Positions 45,391 through 57,689 of a stretch of 64,000 nt of DNA are shown in pieces (position 1 is the first letter of the stretch; each line of letters starts with the position of its first letter). This DNA comes from Atopsyche davidsoni (lineage: Eukaryota; Arthropoda; Insecta; Trichoptera; Hydrobiosidae), in assembly GCA_022113835.1 (NCBI GenBank), contig JAILWY010000021.1, positions 8,432,001-8,496,000 of the forward strand, given 5' to 3'. Below the pieces are notes generated by a model that was not told the origin of the DNA, did no database searches, and worked only from the letters and a program-made list of their open reading frames with translations. The position numbers were made by a program, and so were the translations under genes.

Positions 45391-48300
45391 AAACAAATTG
45401 AGAAGAAATTGTCTTTCGCCAGATCGTAAAACTCTAGTCAAAGAGCCTTTGAATCTCCGAAATGACGTGTTTATACCGTACTATTATTTTTATCCCCGTG
45501 TTCGCCACAATAGCATCTTCAGGAGAAGCCTGCGAGCTTTACGCTCCCAGCCACCGACAAAATACCTCTGCCAGTACGAAACACATAAAAAGAGCAGTAA
45601 TATAAAATTTGAATGCAACGGCTCTGCATTTTGTGATTGCGTTTTTATATGAAAACGGGGCAGAAGAGACACTACGTGAATTTTATTAAAAAAATATTTT
45701 CCTGAGTTGCTTTGTGTAAGAAAATGGAGAGCGCCGCGCTGAGTGTGAATATATAAATTAAGAGACAAAGAGGTTTTGTGCTGACTACAAAAGTTTTTGT
45801 TTTTGTTAACAACGTTAATCTGCAAAACAATGGCGAAAGAAGATAAACAACTCCGTGGCATTGAAATGGTGTTATGTTTCTTCGTTAAAAAAATACTCGA
45901 AATCACTTCGCATCATTAATAGTCGCGGGTTGACAGGAAAAAAAATATCACGCTGAAAACGAAATACTAAAAAAAAGAGACATTAAACTGTTTTCTATTC
46001 ACACGACTAATAAATTATTTAAACACTAAAATTTTTATTACGTCTTTGAAAAATTCTATTCGTAAAATGTGGCCAAATTTTATCGAATATAATACAGAAC
46101 AACTTTCATAGACTTGCTTTTGCTCGCTTGCCAAAATTTTATACAACAGTATAAATTTTAAGATTTTGCCGCCTCTATAATTTCTCCGAACCTGTTTCTT
46201 AAAAAAATAGAGACAATATTGCGTTTAAATCATACCGCGAGCGGCAACGGCCCCCATACAGGAACATCAATTATTTCTTTGCTTATTTTTCTTTCCTTCG
46301 TAAATTAGATCCGCGTGTGCGTGTTCTTAAAACAATAAACATTTTTTTATGCGGAAGGCAGTACGTAAACAAGATTCAGTTTCTGGTACGTACAGGAAAA
46401 AGCTCGAAAAATATTTTATTTACTTAATAAAAAATTTATACAATTAAAATTGTGATAGTTTTATGTTTTGATTTCTATCTGGCAGTGCTTATAGTGTTTA
46501 CTTTCAGAAATATATTCAATTTTTCAAGCGTTTAAAAAGCACCGCCGGTATGCATTCGAACGAGTAATCGTCTATTTTTTCAGGTAGGCTAAATGAGTTA
46601 GAACTTCCGTTTCAGCGCATTCGAACAAACACAATGGTGATATTTATAATGGGGTTAAGAATGTAGCGCGCAAACAGCAGAATTAATTAAAGAACTTGCT
46701 TAGTTACGAATAGACAAAAAGTTTGTCTCTAGCCATTAACAAAAGTTGCCATAGCAACGAATATCGCTGCTGTACAAGTGTCGGAACAGCGGGGGCGAGG
46801 GTGGCACGGACAGGTCCCGGTAAAACTGCAGAGTTTATATGAATGCATTACATCGGATGATAGTAGTTTTGTTCTTTTTACTCGATACTCCGGAGACAAC
46901 GTGACACACACAGGGCGGGGATAAATAATCTTAGTATATGCAATACGATATCATTCAAATGTTCCACTGTTTTGTTAGCTGGAAACGCGCGCCGCAGCGT
47001 TCGTCGGAGAGTACAGTAGGAGTGAAACATAATTATTAAAAATACAAAATGTCGAGTAGCAACAAAAAATATTTATCATCTGAAACCCGTAAACAAATAT
47101 TTGAAAAAAATAGCATACATATTTATTTTACAGCTGTTGATATCAAATGTATTTTTACTTTGTCATCTATTGATTTATTTGAACTATTTTGGCCCAAAAT
47201 TCTTCGGAATAAAGTCGTGTTTTAGATAAATTTAAAGTGGCAGTATTTATAGATATTTTAAGAATTGATTATTGAAAAGCAAGTCATCGAAAACACATAA
47301 AATTACATTTTGTTATGAATAAAACAATTCTATCAAAACTCATTAAATAGTACAATGAAGACAAATAAATCTTCATAACTCAATATTTATATCACATTTG
47401 TTATTCAACTAATCATTTCCGATTATTGAACTAATTTTTTTTTAAACAGCGTCAAATAAATTTATTTGTTAAATATATTTCTTTTAATGTATTAAAAAGT
47501 GCCCAGTTAACAAATATGCAAATACTATCAGATACCGAGAGAGAGAAATATTTAAATTATTCATCATAATATAGGAATATAAAGCAGCAGGGAGGCGAGA
47601 AGGCGAGTAGCCTGGCCAGAGACGTTCCGCTAAGGAGGTTGCCGGATAAAGTATGTATCGTGGATTTTAAAAGACAACGAACATTTGTTTAATCTCCGTC
47701 CCTCGCTGGAGTCCTGCCATTTAAAATGCACCCGGAATGGCGGCTCTCAGGTGCCGGAGTCCTCGCTGCTGGGTTGCTACTGTGTTATTACTTGGTCGCT
47801 TTGACATGTAAAATTACAGTACTTTGTGCCTTACACGACGTGAGTAATATGTAGATTGTTTGTTTGTGTAGTCTCCGAAAATGGACTTTACTTACTGGAC
47901 TTTTAGAATAGTGATGTTGGCATGACTGAAGTGGTACTTATTCTCTGTCGTAATTTATTCACCGAGTATTGTGTCAGTTCTATGTTAGTAATATACCTTT
48001 AACGCTTAATAGACAGTATTTATTAAATAATATTTAAATATATAACTGTTGATTATACAACAAAAAGACAAACTCTCCACTATCAAATGTTAATCATTCA
48101 AAATTAAACTGTTAGGTCAAATCGAAAAATGATTTTGTTTGCTTTTCCCAAGTAGTATTTTTCTCGCGGTCACACTGTGCCGCCCAGATCGTTAAGGATT
48201 TGCTATATTAAGTACTTCCGATGAAGTTTTAATTGCAAAGGTTGGACCGTGGCAGAACCAAATTTACTACCGGCATGGAGAAGAGTGGAAAGAGGGGCTC

Positions 48301-49590
48301 GGTGCCCACCTACGGAGTGTTGAGAAAACAGCTTCTGAATTATAAAAAAATGCCAAAAATTAAGCTTGATTTCAAAAAATGAGTCCATGAGGTGCAAAAC
48401 CCGCTTAAGATTTTAAAATTATAAAAAAAAAGTTTCAATCACAATTAAGTCACTTGTCTTGGTATATGCTGTTTATACACTACATTTAACACAAGCAACG
48501 TTTTTTTTATGATTTTGTTGAATACGAAAAAAATTTAATATTAAGCAAATTTGGATAAATCTAAAAATAAAAGTTTTGACTAGAACCACTAATATTGCAT
48601 ATCCACGAATCATGTTTGTAATAAAGTTCTTGCCTGGATGAAGTCGGCGCAGCTGCACCGCGGCCGCCCTGATATTGTTCCAAGAACTCAAGCTGAAAAT
48701 CCAATTCAATGAAGAAACTGACATAAATTCTGCATGTTTGCAATTCGGAAACTTGTTTTTGCATGCAGATCCGGGTCACCTCCTTCAAAACAATGTCGAT
48801 AATGCAATTTCAGATCGAGAACATAAATTCAGAAAGTGCATATGAATGCAAGGGTATATTTTGATAGAGTTTAATGAGTATATGCACGCTAGGGATATTT
48901 ATTCATACTGAAATCAGATTTTGAAATATTTTCGCAACAAAGTAATAAATTGAGATATTTTATCAATATTCATATTTTACAGCACAAATTGTTATATAAT
49001 ACTAAAAATAGGCTTTGAATGAAAAAGTGGGTCGTGGGATAAAAAATACGATCTAAATATGTAAAAATCTAAACCGGGCGGCTATTTTCCTATAGCATTT
49101 AGTTGATAGCTAATTGATTGATTTATAAAATATTGAGTATGTTGTAAAAATATTTTATTGAAGCACGGTTATCCGACATCTATTTTAATCATATTATATA
49201 TTTACTATAATATTTCTATATAAATAGTCTGATATCTACTTCAGGTAACGAATTAAAAAATATTCAAAAGCAGATAAGTGGCATAGGCTGTTATAAAAAT
49301 GAAGGCGAATTTTTGTAAAATGTATGTATAAATTAAAAACAAAAAATATATGACTGATTTCATGTCTGCGTAGCTCATAAATTATGATCACAATTTTACA
49401 TAGTACCTTATAATGTACATTATATAATACTGCAAATATTTTTTTTGATCTGTGAGTTATAACATATTAATATTATTTTATTCTCGTTGCTCTGAGTGAC
49501 TAGGTTATTTAACTATGCTTTTAAATCTATATGTTTAGATGAAGCTATATTAAAAATCTTAAATCGTGATATTTATTTTTTAATATATAA
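45391..49590. other. AT-rich non-coding DNA with GC-richer patches
   Basis: GC-richer patches at about 45490-45560, 46230-46260, 46735-46925, 46980-47020, 47585-47790 (CGGAATGGCGGCTCTC), 48165-48310 and 48635-48680 (CAGCTGCACCGCGGCCGCC). A 138-codon minus frame (45490-45906) and others of 60 to 84 codons have no recognisable motif. No RNA gene or transposon termini seen. Confidence 0.6.
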
Positions 49591-49596
49591 TATGTG

Positions 49597-49836
49597 TTAC
49601 TAATATGATAAGGCACATTAGTTCATATATAGAAGATGATTTAAAAAAACTCTCAGAAAAATATCATCGTGATTTGTGTGAGATTTGAACCCACATTCCA
49701 ATCCCACACAAATCACGATGATATTTTTCTGAGAGTTTCTTTAAATCATCTTCTATATATGAACTAATGTGCCAAATCATATTAGTAATAATATATCAAG
49801 CCCGTAATGGGTAATAAATACGCATCTGATTGACTA
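49597..49836. mobile_element. tRNA-Thr-like repeat, head-to-head foldback copy
   Basis: Inverted repeat centred near 49693, with arms of about 85-90 bp (49597-49686 and 49700-49788). The left arm is the inverted body (TAATATGATAAGGCACATTA ... ATATCATCGTGATTTGTGTG) and reaches into the T arm (AGATTTGAACCCACA). The right arm repeats the T-arm 3' side (ATCCCACACAAATCACGATG) and body in forward orientation, then the 3' block CCCGTAATGGGTAATAAATA and CGCATCTGATTGAC to about 49834. The acceptor, D and anticodon parts are missing: both copies are truncated at the T arm. Confidence 0.8.
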
Positions 49837-49959
49837 ATCCATACATAGATATAAATATAATATGTGACAAAAAAAAAAAACTCAACCACTGGGCAAACAT
49901 ATATAAAATAGGATATTGTAATAGGATTCGATATATAATACTACTCATCGCACAAAAAA

Positions 49960-50235
49960 CTGTAAAATCTGGCTGGCATCCAACAGACGTACAGTATTAC
50001 AAATTCACTAAGCGTTTCTCATTACTCCAGGGCTTTGCCCAGAAACCAATCCCACCCCGGGGCGAGACAACACGGCGCGGCATCCTGCGCTCTTGTCTGA
50101 CAGTAAAACGGACAGGTGGCGGCCACGTGCCTCCACGGAGGCTCCCCGCCCGCGACGTCGCAATATTAATAAATAAAAATATACATCTTCCACAAAGCAC
50201 ATTGACGGGATAAACGTAACAAGAAAATACTCCGT
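49960..50235. other. GC-rich CpG patch
   Basis: About 50025-50160 is GC-rich with CpG (CGGCGCGGCATCCTGCGC) and a CACGTG E-box (GGCCACGTGCC at about 50120). Overlapping frames of 127 (plus) and 146 (minus) codons reflect the lack of stops in GC-rich DNA; no domain recognised. Confidence 0.4.
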
Positions 50236-50290
50236 AATGTTTAACTACAGAGCGCGACGTAAAGTCACGAAAACACCCTGAAATTTCTAA

Positions 50291-50709
50291 TACAGTAAAA
50301 CCTCGATATAACACACAAATGTGGGGGAGGGGGTGTCCGTTAGTGCCGAAAGTCCGTTTTATAAAAATAGGTTTCAAATAAGTCAAAAAACTTTTTTTTG
50401 ATAATACACTGTATGTATGTAGTTGTAAAAAATACAAAACTAAAATAAAATTCTATTTAATTGTTTGATATCGACGCGCTTGCTTCCGTTAATCCTACTA
50501 AAAAGGAATCAAGTTTTGTTGGCACTTTTGAAGTTTGCTGTTTTTTTCATCAATGAATGAATCAACTCTCGAAAATTACGAACAAAAATTATTTTTTTTA
50601 TATTTTTGCATTTAAAACATTTTTATTTTTTTTTAATTTGACCGGATTTTTTGTCCGTTGTATCCGAAGTTCGTTTAACAGGGTTCCGTTATATCGAGGT
50701 TTTACTGTA
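50291..50709. mobile_element. pogo/Tigger-type MITE with TA target duplication
   Basis: Element 50293-50707 (415 bp). The left end is CAGTAAAACCTCGATATAAC and the right end is its inverse, GTTATATCGAGGTTTTACTG, flanked by TA on both sides. CAGT...-type ends with a CCTCGATATAAC motif and TA duplication are typical of pogo/Tigger (Tc1/mariner superfamily) elements. Subterminal sequences GTCCGTTAGTGCCGAAAGTC and GTCCGTTGTATCCGAAGTTC are related to each other in the usual Tigger manner. The interior is AT-rich and non-coding; it needs a transposase from elsewhere. Confidence 0.92.
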
Positions 50710-53700
50710 CTATAAATCACTCAATACTTTCTCAGGTATCATATCCATTAGTTTTCGTCAAATTAGTTTACCTTATTTTTTTTATTATCCACAGGTATTG
50801 TCATGATATTATTATAATGCTCAATGCATATAAGCCACAAATAATTAAGCTGCTACAGTTAAAAATTTGCGAAAAACTTCATGAACTAGTCTATTCTATA
50901 ATAAACTTAGATTGTTTTAAAAGTATCACGAATAGATAAAAATAGATAACATATTAACGATATATGATTTTTTTAAAGAACATTAATTTTACAACACAAG
51001 ATAATAAGATTACATATTCAGTACATTGATAAAAGTCTAATAATAATATTAGAGTTTTTAAATGATACAATAGATTTTATAAACCTGAAATATCTGTTGG
51101 AAGATTGGATTGGAATGTATCTTTAAAATATGCATGTGATATGCGTATAATGGTGCTTTGCGAGATTTGTTTGAATGGCAGCGTTGGGCGTCGCAGGAGG
51201 CATTGTCGCAAGGGATGACTTCCGCTAGGGGCGACATCCGCTCCCCGAGAGCAATCCCAGTGGCGAGGGATGAAGTGTTTGGATGACGGTAGAGTGGCTT
51301 GGTTTTATCAAATCACCCATAATAAAATATTTTATTTTTAAATGGGGAATTCAAACTTGTTCGTTGATTATAATTTATATGTTATTCAAAAATATCATTT
51401 CAATATATCAAATAACTTTTTTCAGATTGATTTGGGTAGATTTTCATATTTTTCACAAATTATTCGTCTTGAAAGAGCTTATAAATATAATAAACATTTT
51501 CTTACAATATTATTAAATAAAAATCTGTAAGTATGCTTATAGGAAATTGTGTAAATAAGATATTAGTAAATTCTTTAGAAATTAAATTTTTATAACGTAT
51601 CGTTGGAATGTGGATAGTATTTTCCAAAGAAAACTTATAGCATTACGGAAACGAGCATACGGGGTTTTAACATGTTATTGAAGATCCTTAAACCATAAAA
51701 CCACAAGGTGCATCTCGGGATCAAAAGAATCTCGCTTTTACAGCGATTGTTAGATCAGGCATCGGCCGCCGAATAAAACCAAAGTGCATTGTTGCCGAGC
51801 GGATGGATGCACATGCACCCCTTCCACTCGGTGGTAATAAAAACAAACTTCCGGATCCGGCGGAGTAACAAAAGGGCGAATCGCCTTTTTTGTATTTTTT
51901 CGCCAATGATCGCCATTGTAAGGGCTGTAATTTTAGAATGTCGTGTTTGGATTGTGAATTGTGTATCTGTGGTGTCGGCTGGTATTGTTGCCTTTTTTCC
52001 CATTTCCTCGGCGTGTATACAGTTCTATTATTCCGTTGCTATCCACAGAGGAACTTTTCCTATTAACCGATTGTATAGTTGAGATATTTCGCTATGCGAT
52101 TTCTTTTATTTGCTCGAGATTAAAACGTGACCTAGTTTTGATCTCAAGTATTGGAGAAATACCTCTCGGGAAAGTGCAGTTTAATTGGGATTGAAAAAGT
52201 AACGCTCTGGAAGAAGCTGCGATTGTGTAAATCAGTCATAAAATAGTGATATACAGTGTATCACGTTTTTATAAAAAAATAAAATTTGAACAAATTCGTA
52301 ATGACAAACACGTCACAAAAATACAACATGTTGGTTATTTGTTTGTTGTAACAAATTATATGTTACTGACCCCTAGCAATATAATACAAAATTGAGATAT
52401 AATTTATTTTAGTAGACCGTCATCAAAAAGCATATAATTGGATTTAGTCGAGTGGAATTCCGTGCTTACACATATCAAACTGAATTTTCTAAGATTATTT
52501 TTAAGTTAATATTTTAATCAGAGGTATGTTTTTATATACTTTGTGTAATTCAATATAATCAAATTACATTTACAAAACACAAAAGTCAGCGTGTATTCAT
52601 CTTCTTTTGTTCAAGAAAGTAATGAAGATAAAAGGATAACACGATCAAATATGTACATTGTATAAATACATATTAAGCCGGTAGTAGCGAGAAACCAGTG
52701 TAAGAATATAAACAGATTAAGCGGAGGCTCTTAATTGAATATCTCCCCCTATCCATATCACGGGGTGTCAGAAGCGAGTATCCTCTGTGTCCAGGCGGGG
52801 GTGCCTGCCAGTGTGATTGTTTTTGCGTGGTCGGGCCGTCCACCGCACCTGGTAAGATCTCTCGGTAATGAAGACCGAGTGCCTCACACTAATTGGACAT
52901 TTCCACGACCACTCCCTTCTTATGGAATCCAGGAGTCCCGGCACAGCTAACTAACTACAAATAACCTACAAACAAGCTTTTCAGAACAAGGTGTTCTAGA
53001 AGCGTGTTATCTTCTAGTTTGATAGGCTGATTTTATAAAAAAAGCTCAGCTCAAGTGAATGGCCAAAGCATTTGAAACTTTTCAAGGGAATAAATATTGG
53101 TGCTGAATGATTCCACGAATTGTACCATCTTAATTATTTATTAATAAATCTACGATGTAAATTAGACGTACTTTAAAAGTTGAAAGGTCATAGCCAAAAA
53201 GAGATCAAATGATGTATTTTCATATATTTATTTTAAGAAAAATATACATTTGAAGAACAACGAATTTAATACTTAATTTTTTAATTATAAATAGATCAAA
53301 CTTGTACTATATAAACGTATTTTTTATAAACTCGTTCAAATTAAACTGTATTTTGACATATGATATTTATGATTAAAAATAGATGAAAAAGTGATTCGCT
53401 TCATTTAATATTAAAAAATATTTTATTGGTTTTTCAGTTAAATTGTTATTGTTAAAAATAATATATAGATCGGAAAAAAATTGTATTATTTGTGGATTAT
53501 GACATTTTAAATGGTGCAAGAGTTTTTAAACAAAGAAATAAAATAATAGTCAGGAAAAAACAAATGTATATATAAAAATATAAATAAAAATATTCATTTT
53601 TATCATTTTAAACCTTTTTTTTAAATACAAAATATTTGAAATAGGTTTGACAGATTCATTATTGACCAATGTAAATAAATTCACTGTGGGAATTGATATT

Positions 53701-55615
53701 TCATTTATTTTTATGAATAAATGTTCATAGTTTATAAAAAATAAAAGAATAATTAAATCAACTGTAATAAACTATATGTAATTTTTTTTTAAAATTAAAT
53801 TGGATTTAAATGTTTGTCCGGGAATATGAAGGTTTAGTCAAACCAGTTATAGTGATTGATTCACATTTAATGTTTAATTATGAATTATATTGTACAAAGA
53901 AAAACAATTGTGCGACTTCCGGTGAATCTGAGAATTGATATTGATATTTGATTTAAAGAAAATTTTTATGTGATTAAGCACATTTTTTCATACATTGAAA
54001 ACGATTAAAGAAAACATACTATAACAAACATAAACATACTAATACCTGCATGGGTAAATAAAAACGCATTCTGATTGACATTAATCTAAATTAATATTAA
54101 AGAAAATTGTCAGAATTGTGTAATTGAATATCTTTTAGGTGAGCTTTTTGATTAATTTACTTTTAGTTTAAATTTTAAAATAAAATTTAATTTGAAGGAA
54201 GGTTTTTCATTAAATTTTGTTTGTACGGTTACGTTTATCTAATACAACGCGAACATTTTCTTGGCATCTTTAAATGTATAAAACTTTCATACATGTTCGA
54301 ATATCGTGAAGGATATCCATTGAGGGTTCAAAACACGCCAGCAAATGGTTTCCAAAGTAAGCTCCGGGAAACATTTATTCGAAGGATCACACAACAAACA
54401 AGTCCACAACGAGATACTTTGTTGGAATACTTTCTCGGAGTGTGCCAGGGGAAAAGAAACTGTCATGCGAATAATATTCGAGAACTTTAGCCATTTTTGT
54501 TTGCGATGCTGGCGTTTAAGAGCCGCAACAGTCCCAGCCATAACCGAACTCCTGAACAACCGAACAAGAGCCGAATTCGTGGGCATATTAAATCTAAACA
54601 CTTTACTTTATAAATAAATATATGCTATCAAGTAATCAAAACTAAGCTTGTATGAGTGCTGATAATTACACACACGAGATTTATCACCTGTACCGTGATA
54701 TTATTATTTTATCTTGCAGAGGTATCGACTGATGGTTATAATACTCTTTAATTTCAAGCTCAATTGATTATAATATGTTTTTGTGTTCATTATAGAAAAC
54801 AGAAATTTGTCAAATGTAAATATTGATGTAATATTCTTTTGCTTTTACTTAATAATTTATATGATTGATTTTAAGTAAATATGTTTTTTATAGATAGTGT
54901 TTGTTTGATCACGCATAAATATACAGTGTAATTGATGATAATCAGTTTTTATACAGTGAAGTTCAAATAAATAAAAATGATTTATTTTAGCAGGTTCTTA
55001 TGAACTTATAATTTTTTTTTGTATCGATTTATATACATGCTTTGTTCTGCAATAAAAAAATATATTTTCATAATTTACTACAGGGGAATAGCTACGACAT
55101 CCAGTTTGAAAAAAACTGTTGCAATAATAATTTATTTTATAAAATAATATTTTAAATTTATGACTTAAATGAAATTTAATGCGAGGTATTTTATTTTTCA
55201 GACAGCTGTCTGTAGAGGAAGCCCCGCGAGCTGCGTGGTTTCAGATCTTTTCATGCCAACACGGAAGGCAGTGTTTAGTGCTTAGCTGCAAGCCTGTGTG
55301 CGCTGAATGCGATTTGCTAACAAGATCTGCGATGAAGACTAATATGATGTGATATGCCAGGTCTATGTGCAAGGGTGGTCTGCGGGCTTTTGTGGCTTTG
55401 AGGAAATATTAAAAGAGATGGCAAACTTTGAGGCTTTTTGTATAAAGCATACAGAAGATGATTAGAAATGATCAATGATTGCTCTTCAATAATTTGTTGA
55501 TAATTCTAATGTATTTTACTTAAATGTTCATAATGAATCTATTTGATGACAACATGAAATTGTTTGTCAAGATCTATTTTTAATGTTAATCGATTTTGTA
55601 ATTTTATTTGAATAC
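50710..55615. other. AT-rich non-coding DNA with GC-richer patches
   Basis: GC-richer patches at 51170-51295, 51735-51880, 52735-52930, 54300-54590 and 55205-55400. A diverged fragment of the tRNA-Thr-like 3' block (GCATGGGTAAATAAAAACGC, CTGATTGACATTAA) lies at about 54045-54085. Frames of 60 to 104 codons are unrecognised. In the 52.8-kb patch a short frame has splice-like borders (CCAG at 52796, CTGGTAAGA at 52850), but the peptide is too short to judge. Confidence 0.55.
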
Positions 55616-55619
55616 TTTA

Positions 55620-55886
55620 TCTTGTTGAGGGGCAAGGCATTTGATTCGTGAAGATCCATTATTATAATGATAAAAGTAGCTTTGTATTTTGTCTTCACTT
55701 TGAGTTTATTATATTTTTTTCATGACTAGTTTCTACCAAATAGACTAGGTCACCATCAGATGCATAACGCAATGCATTTAGTTATGCATCTGATGATGAC
55801 ATAGTCTATTTGGTAGAAACTAGTCATGCAAAAAATATAATAAACTCAAAGTGAAGACAAAATACAAAGCTACTTTTATCATTATA
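55620..55886. mobile_element. Family A head-to-head foldback, 106-bp arms
   Basis: The left arm 55663-55768 and right arm 55781-55886 are complementary with a few mismatches around the 12-nt spacer GCAATGCATTTA. The arms run from ATAATGATAAAAGTAGC through TCTTCACTTTGAGTTTATTA and CATGACTAGTTTCTACC to GCATAAC. To the left, 55620-55662 continues as the inverted element tail (CTTGTTGAGGGGCAAGGCAT, TTGATTCGTGAAGATCC), so the minus-strand copy is longer than the plus-strand copy. Same family as 22471, 23195 and 30862. Confidence 0.8.
55787..55829 (+). ncRNA. Hammerhead-like core, family A, with mirrored minus-strand copy
   Basis: Plus strand: GCAT, CTGATGA (55790-55796), T, decayed stem II (GACATAG ... 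TTGGTA), GAAA (55816-55819), C-TA-G, canonical GTC (55823-55825), ATGC. Minus strand: CTGATGG (complement of 55753-55759, one core change), a shorter stem II ACC/GGT, GAAA (complement of 55730-55733) and GTC (complement of 55724-55726). Stem I GCAT/ATGC is kept on the plus copy. Confidence 0.45.
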
Positions 55887-55889
55887 AAT

Positions 55890-56505
55890 ACTTTTTTTTT
55901 TGTACATTTATGTCTGTGTAACATGTTATATATAACGCTCTGTTATATTGTAAACATGCATCTTCATACAAAATATAATATTTATGAATTTAGAAAAAAA
56001 AAAGAATAGTATTTTTTTCGATTGTGATTCAAATCGAGGAAACCAATAATAGTATTTGTAAACTGCAGATGACAAATGAAAACAAAACACAAAGTGTGCA
56101 AGAAATTGTAAATAAATAATAAAAAAATACGAATCAGCCGAGCTGTGCAACAAATAGCACTCCATTTAGCTTAACGCCATTACGCCGAGATGGATTTTTT
56201 AAATAGGTTTCTCGAGATCATGTCCTTTGCGACAAAGGAGAATAGCAGATTCTAAGAGTTGTCAGAAGCCTTCTGCTTTAATGTTGCAGCCCTTGACTCG
56301 GCTTCAGGAGAAGCTTCCTGAAAAACATAACAAGCGGAAAACAATGGCAAGACTTTAGCCCCACTCCTGCTACAGCCCTCTTGCAAGGCAGGGGTAACTT
56401 ATTGTAACTTATTTGTGAAATTAAATCAAGAGATATGCGAGTACTTATGTTGATTATTTTCGGAGGATTGTTGTTTGAGTAATTTAAATTAAATTTTTAT
56501 TATTA
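55890..56505. other. Non-coding DNA with GC-richer patch
   Basis: The segment 56165-56400 is GC-richer. A 79-codon minus frame (55926-56165) has no recognised motif. Nothing else. Confidence 0.6.
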
Positions 56506-56509
56506 AATT

Positions 56510-56690
56510 TTAGAAATTCAATATTTTTGACAGAGAGTACTTAGTGGAATTCCATTTTAATATTTTAAATAATAAGTAAAATACTTCACTCAGTTTGATA
56601 ATGCTAAGGCGAAAGGTTGAAGATACTGGTCACCAATAAAAATCTATAAGTGGAAAAATCACTCATATTTTACTAATCGAAAAAAGTTTT
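56510..56690. mobile_element. Family B repeat, degenerate copy
   Basis: It starts GAAATTCAATATTTTTGACA and GAGTACTTAGTGGAATTCC, the same end block as at 60016-60048, then passes into CAGTTTGATAATGCTAAGGC, GAAAGGTTGAAGATACTGGT and CACTCATATTTTACT. The hammerhead-like region is badly decayed: GCGAAAGGTT, with GAAG in place of the later GAAA. This is the oldest-looking of the four family B copies. Confidence 0.65.
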
Positions 56691-57581
56691 ACTATCGCTT
56701 GTTTTTTTTTGACCAAATTTCTCGATTGTTTTGTAATAATTAATAATGTATAGTTTTTTATATTTATTTTTATTTAATATAAGCAAAACTATTTAGAGAT
56801 TTTAGGGGTAAAATAAACAGTGAATTTTTTTGATAACATTACATGAAAGGGTTAAATTGCTGGTAAATAATATTTTTTAGGGATTTTTAAACATATTAAA
56901 TCTATCGTAGAAATAAAATTGAATGTACATTCAAAGTATGAATAAAATTATGTTGAAAAATAGAAGCGAAATATACAATTTACAATAAAAACTCGACATC
57001 ATGAAATTACAGCCCTTATAATGCTGAACATTGTGTGGGTTTAATACACTTATTGAAAAACAATGCATTAAGAGTGCAGTTAATTTATGAAAAAGTCTCT
57101 TGACTTGAAATGCCAGCTTGAGGAGTCCTGCACGAAAGAACGTGTGCTGTGAAATACACAACTATCCTAAACAACCGGGAGTTTTATATTTCTTTGATGC
57201 ATTTCGTATCGTATCAGGGTAAGGTAATGCGAGAGAGGACAGAGACTTCGCATTGAGAAGCTGGCCTGATTTAATAATGGCCATTTTGTATTCATTTGGA
57301 TCACACAACATTTGAAATACACTATTAAAATGCTTAAAAAAATGAATCATCGATTTTAACAAAAACGGAAATTCGTTACAATTATAACGCGTCATACTTG
57401 TGAAGGTTATTAAAAATACGTTTTTTCCCAAAATATTACATAGGGATTTAAAGGAGTTAAAAACCATATCACAAATTTTGAATATTGTATCTACTTGTGC
57501 GTTTCTTAACAAAAATCATGAGGGAGAAAGGTACTTGCCGCGAATAGTCATGGCCTGACCAGGGTGGCTGTGGATTCTCAC
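56691..57581. other. AT-rich non-coding DNA
   Basis: Minus frames of 76 and 116 codons (56931-57161, 57162-57512) have AT-driven composition and no recognised motif. If the possible exon at 57582-57681 is real, this stretch would be its downstream intron. Confidence 0.55.
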
Positions 57582-57681
57582 CTGATAGTGCCCAAGAAGA
57601 AGGTCCACCACCAGTCGCTGTAAGAATGTGAAAGCCTTTTTCAGGCGGATAGAATCTGCGGTCACTCGCTCGAGTGGCCAG
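57582..57681 (-). other. Possible internal exon of an unknown gene (weak)
   Basis: A GC-richer 100-nt block on the minus strand. Its downstream border is CAG|GTGAGA (donor GT at 57580-57581) and its upstream border is a pyrimidine-rich tract ending TTTCCACAAG| (AG at 57682-57683). In the phase leaving one base before the first full codon, it encodes 33 residues without stop, including AFTFLQRLVVDLLLGHYQ, whose composition is less AT-skewed than the other frames. I recognise no family. Splice-like borders occur by chance, and a second acceptor-like site (TTCTTACAG) lies inside. Treat as a lead only. Confidence 0.2.
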
Positions 57682-57689
57682 CTTGTGGA

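Noticed and set aside
48561..48788. Minus-strand frame with splice-like TTTTCAG and CCAGGCAAG
   Set aside because: The donor would be the rare GC type and the peptide is unrecognised; insufficient support.
52735..52950. Possible exon with CCAG and CTGGTAAGA borders
   Set aside because: Only about 60 nt, with low-information borders and no recognisable peptide; weaker than the 57.6-kb candidate.
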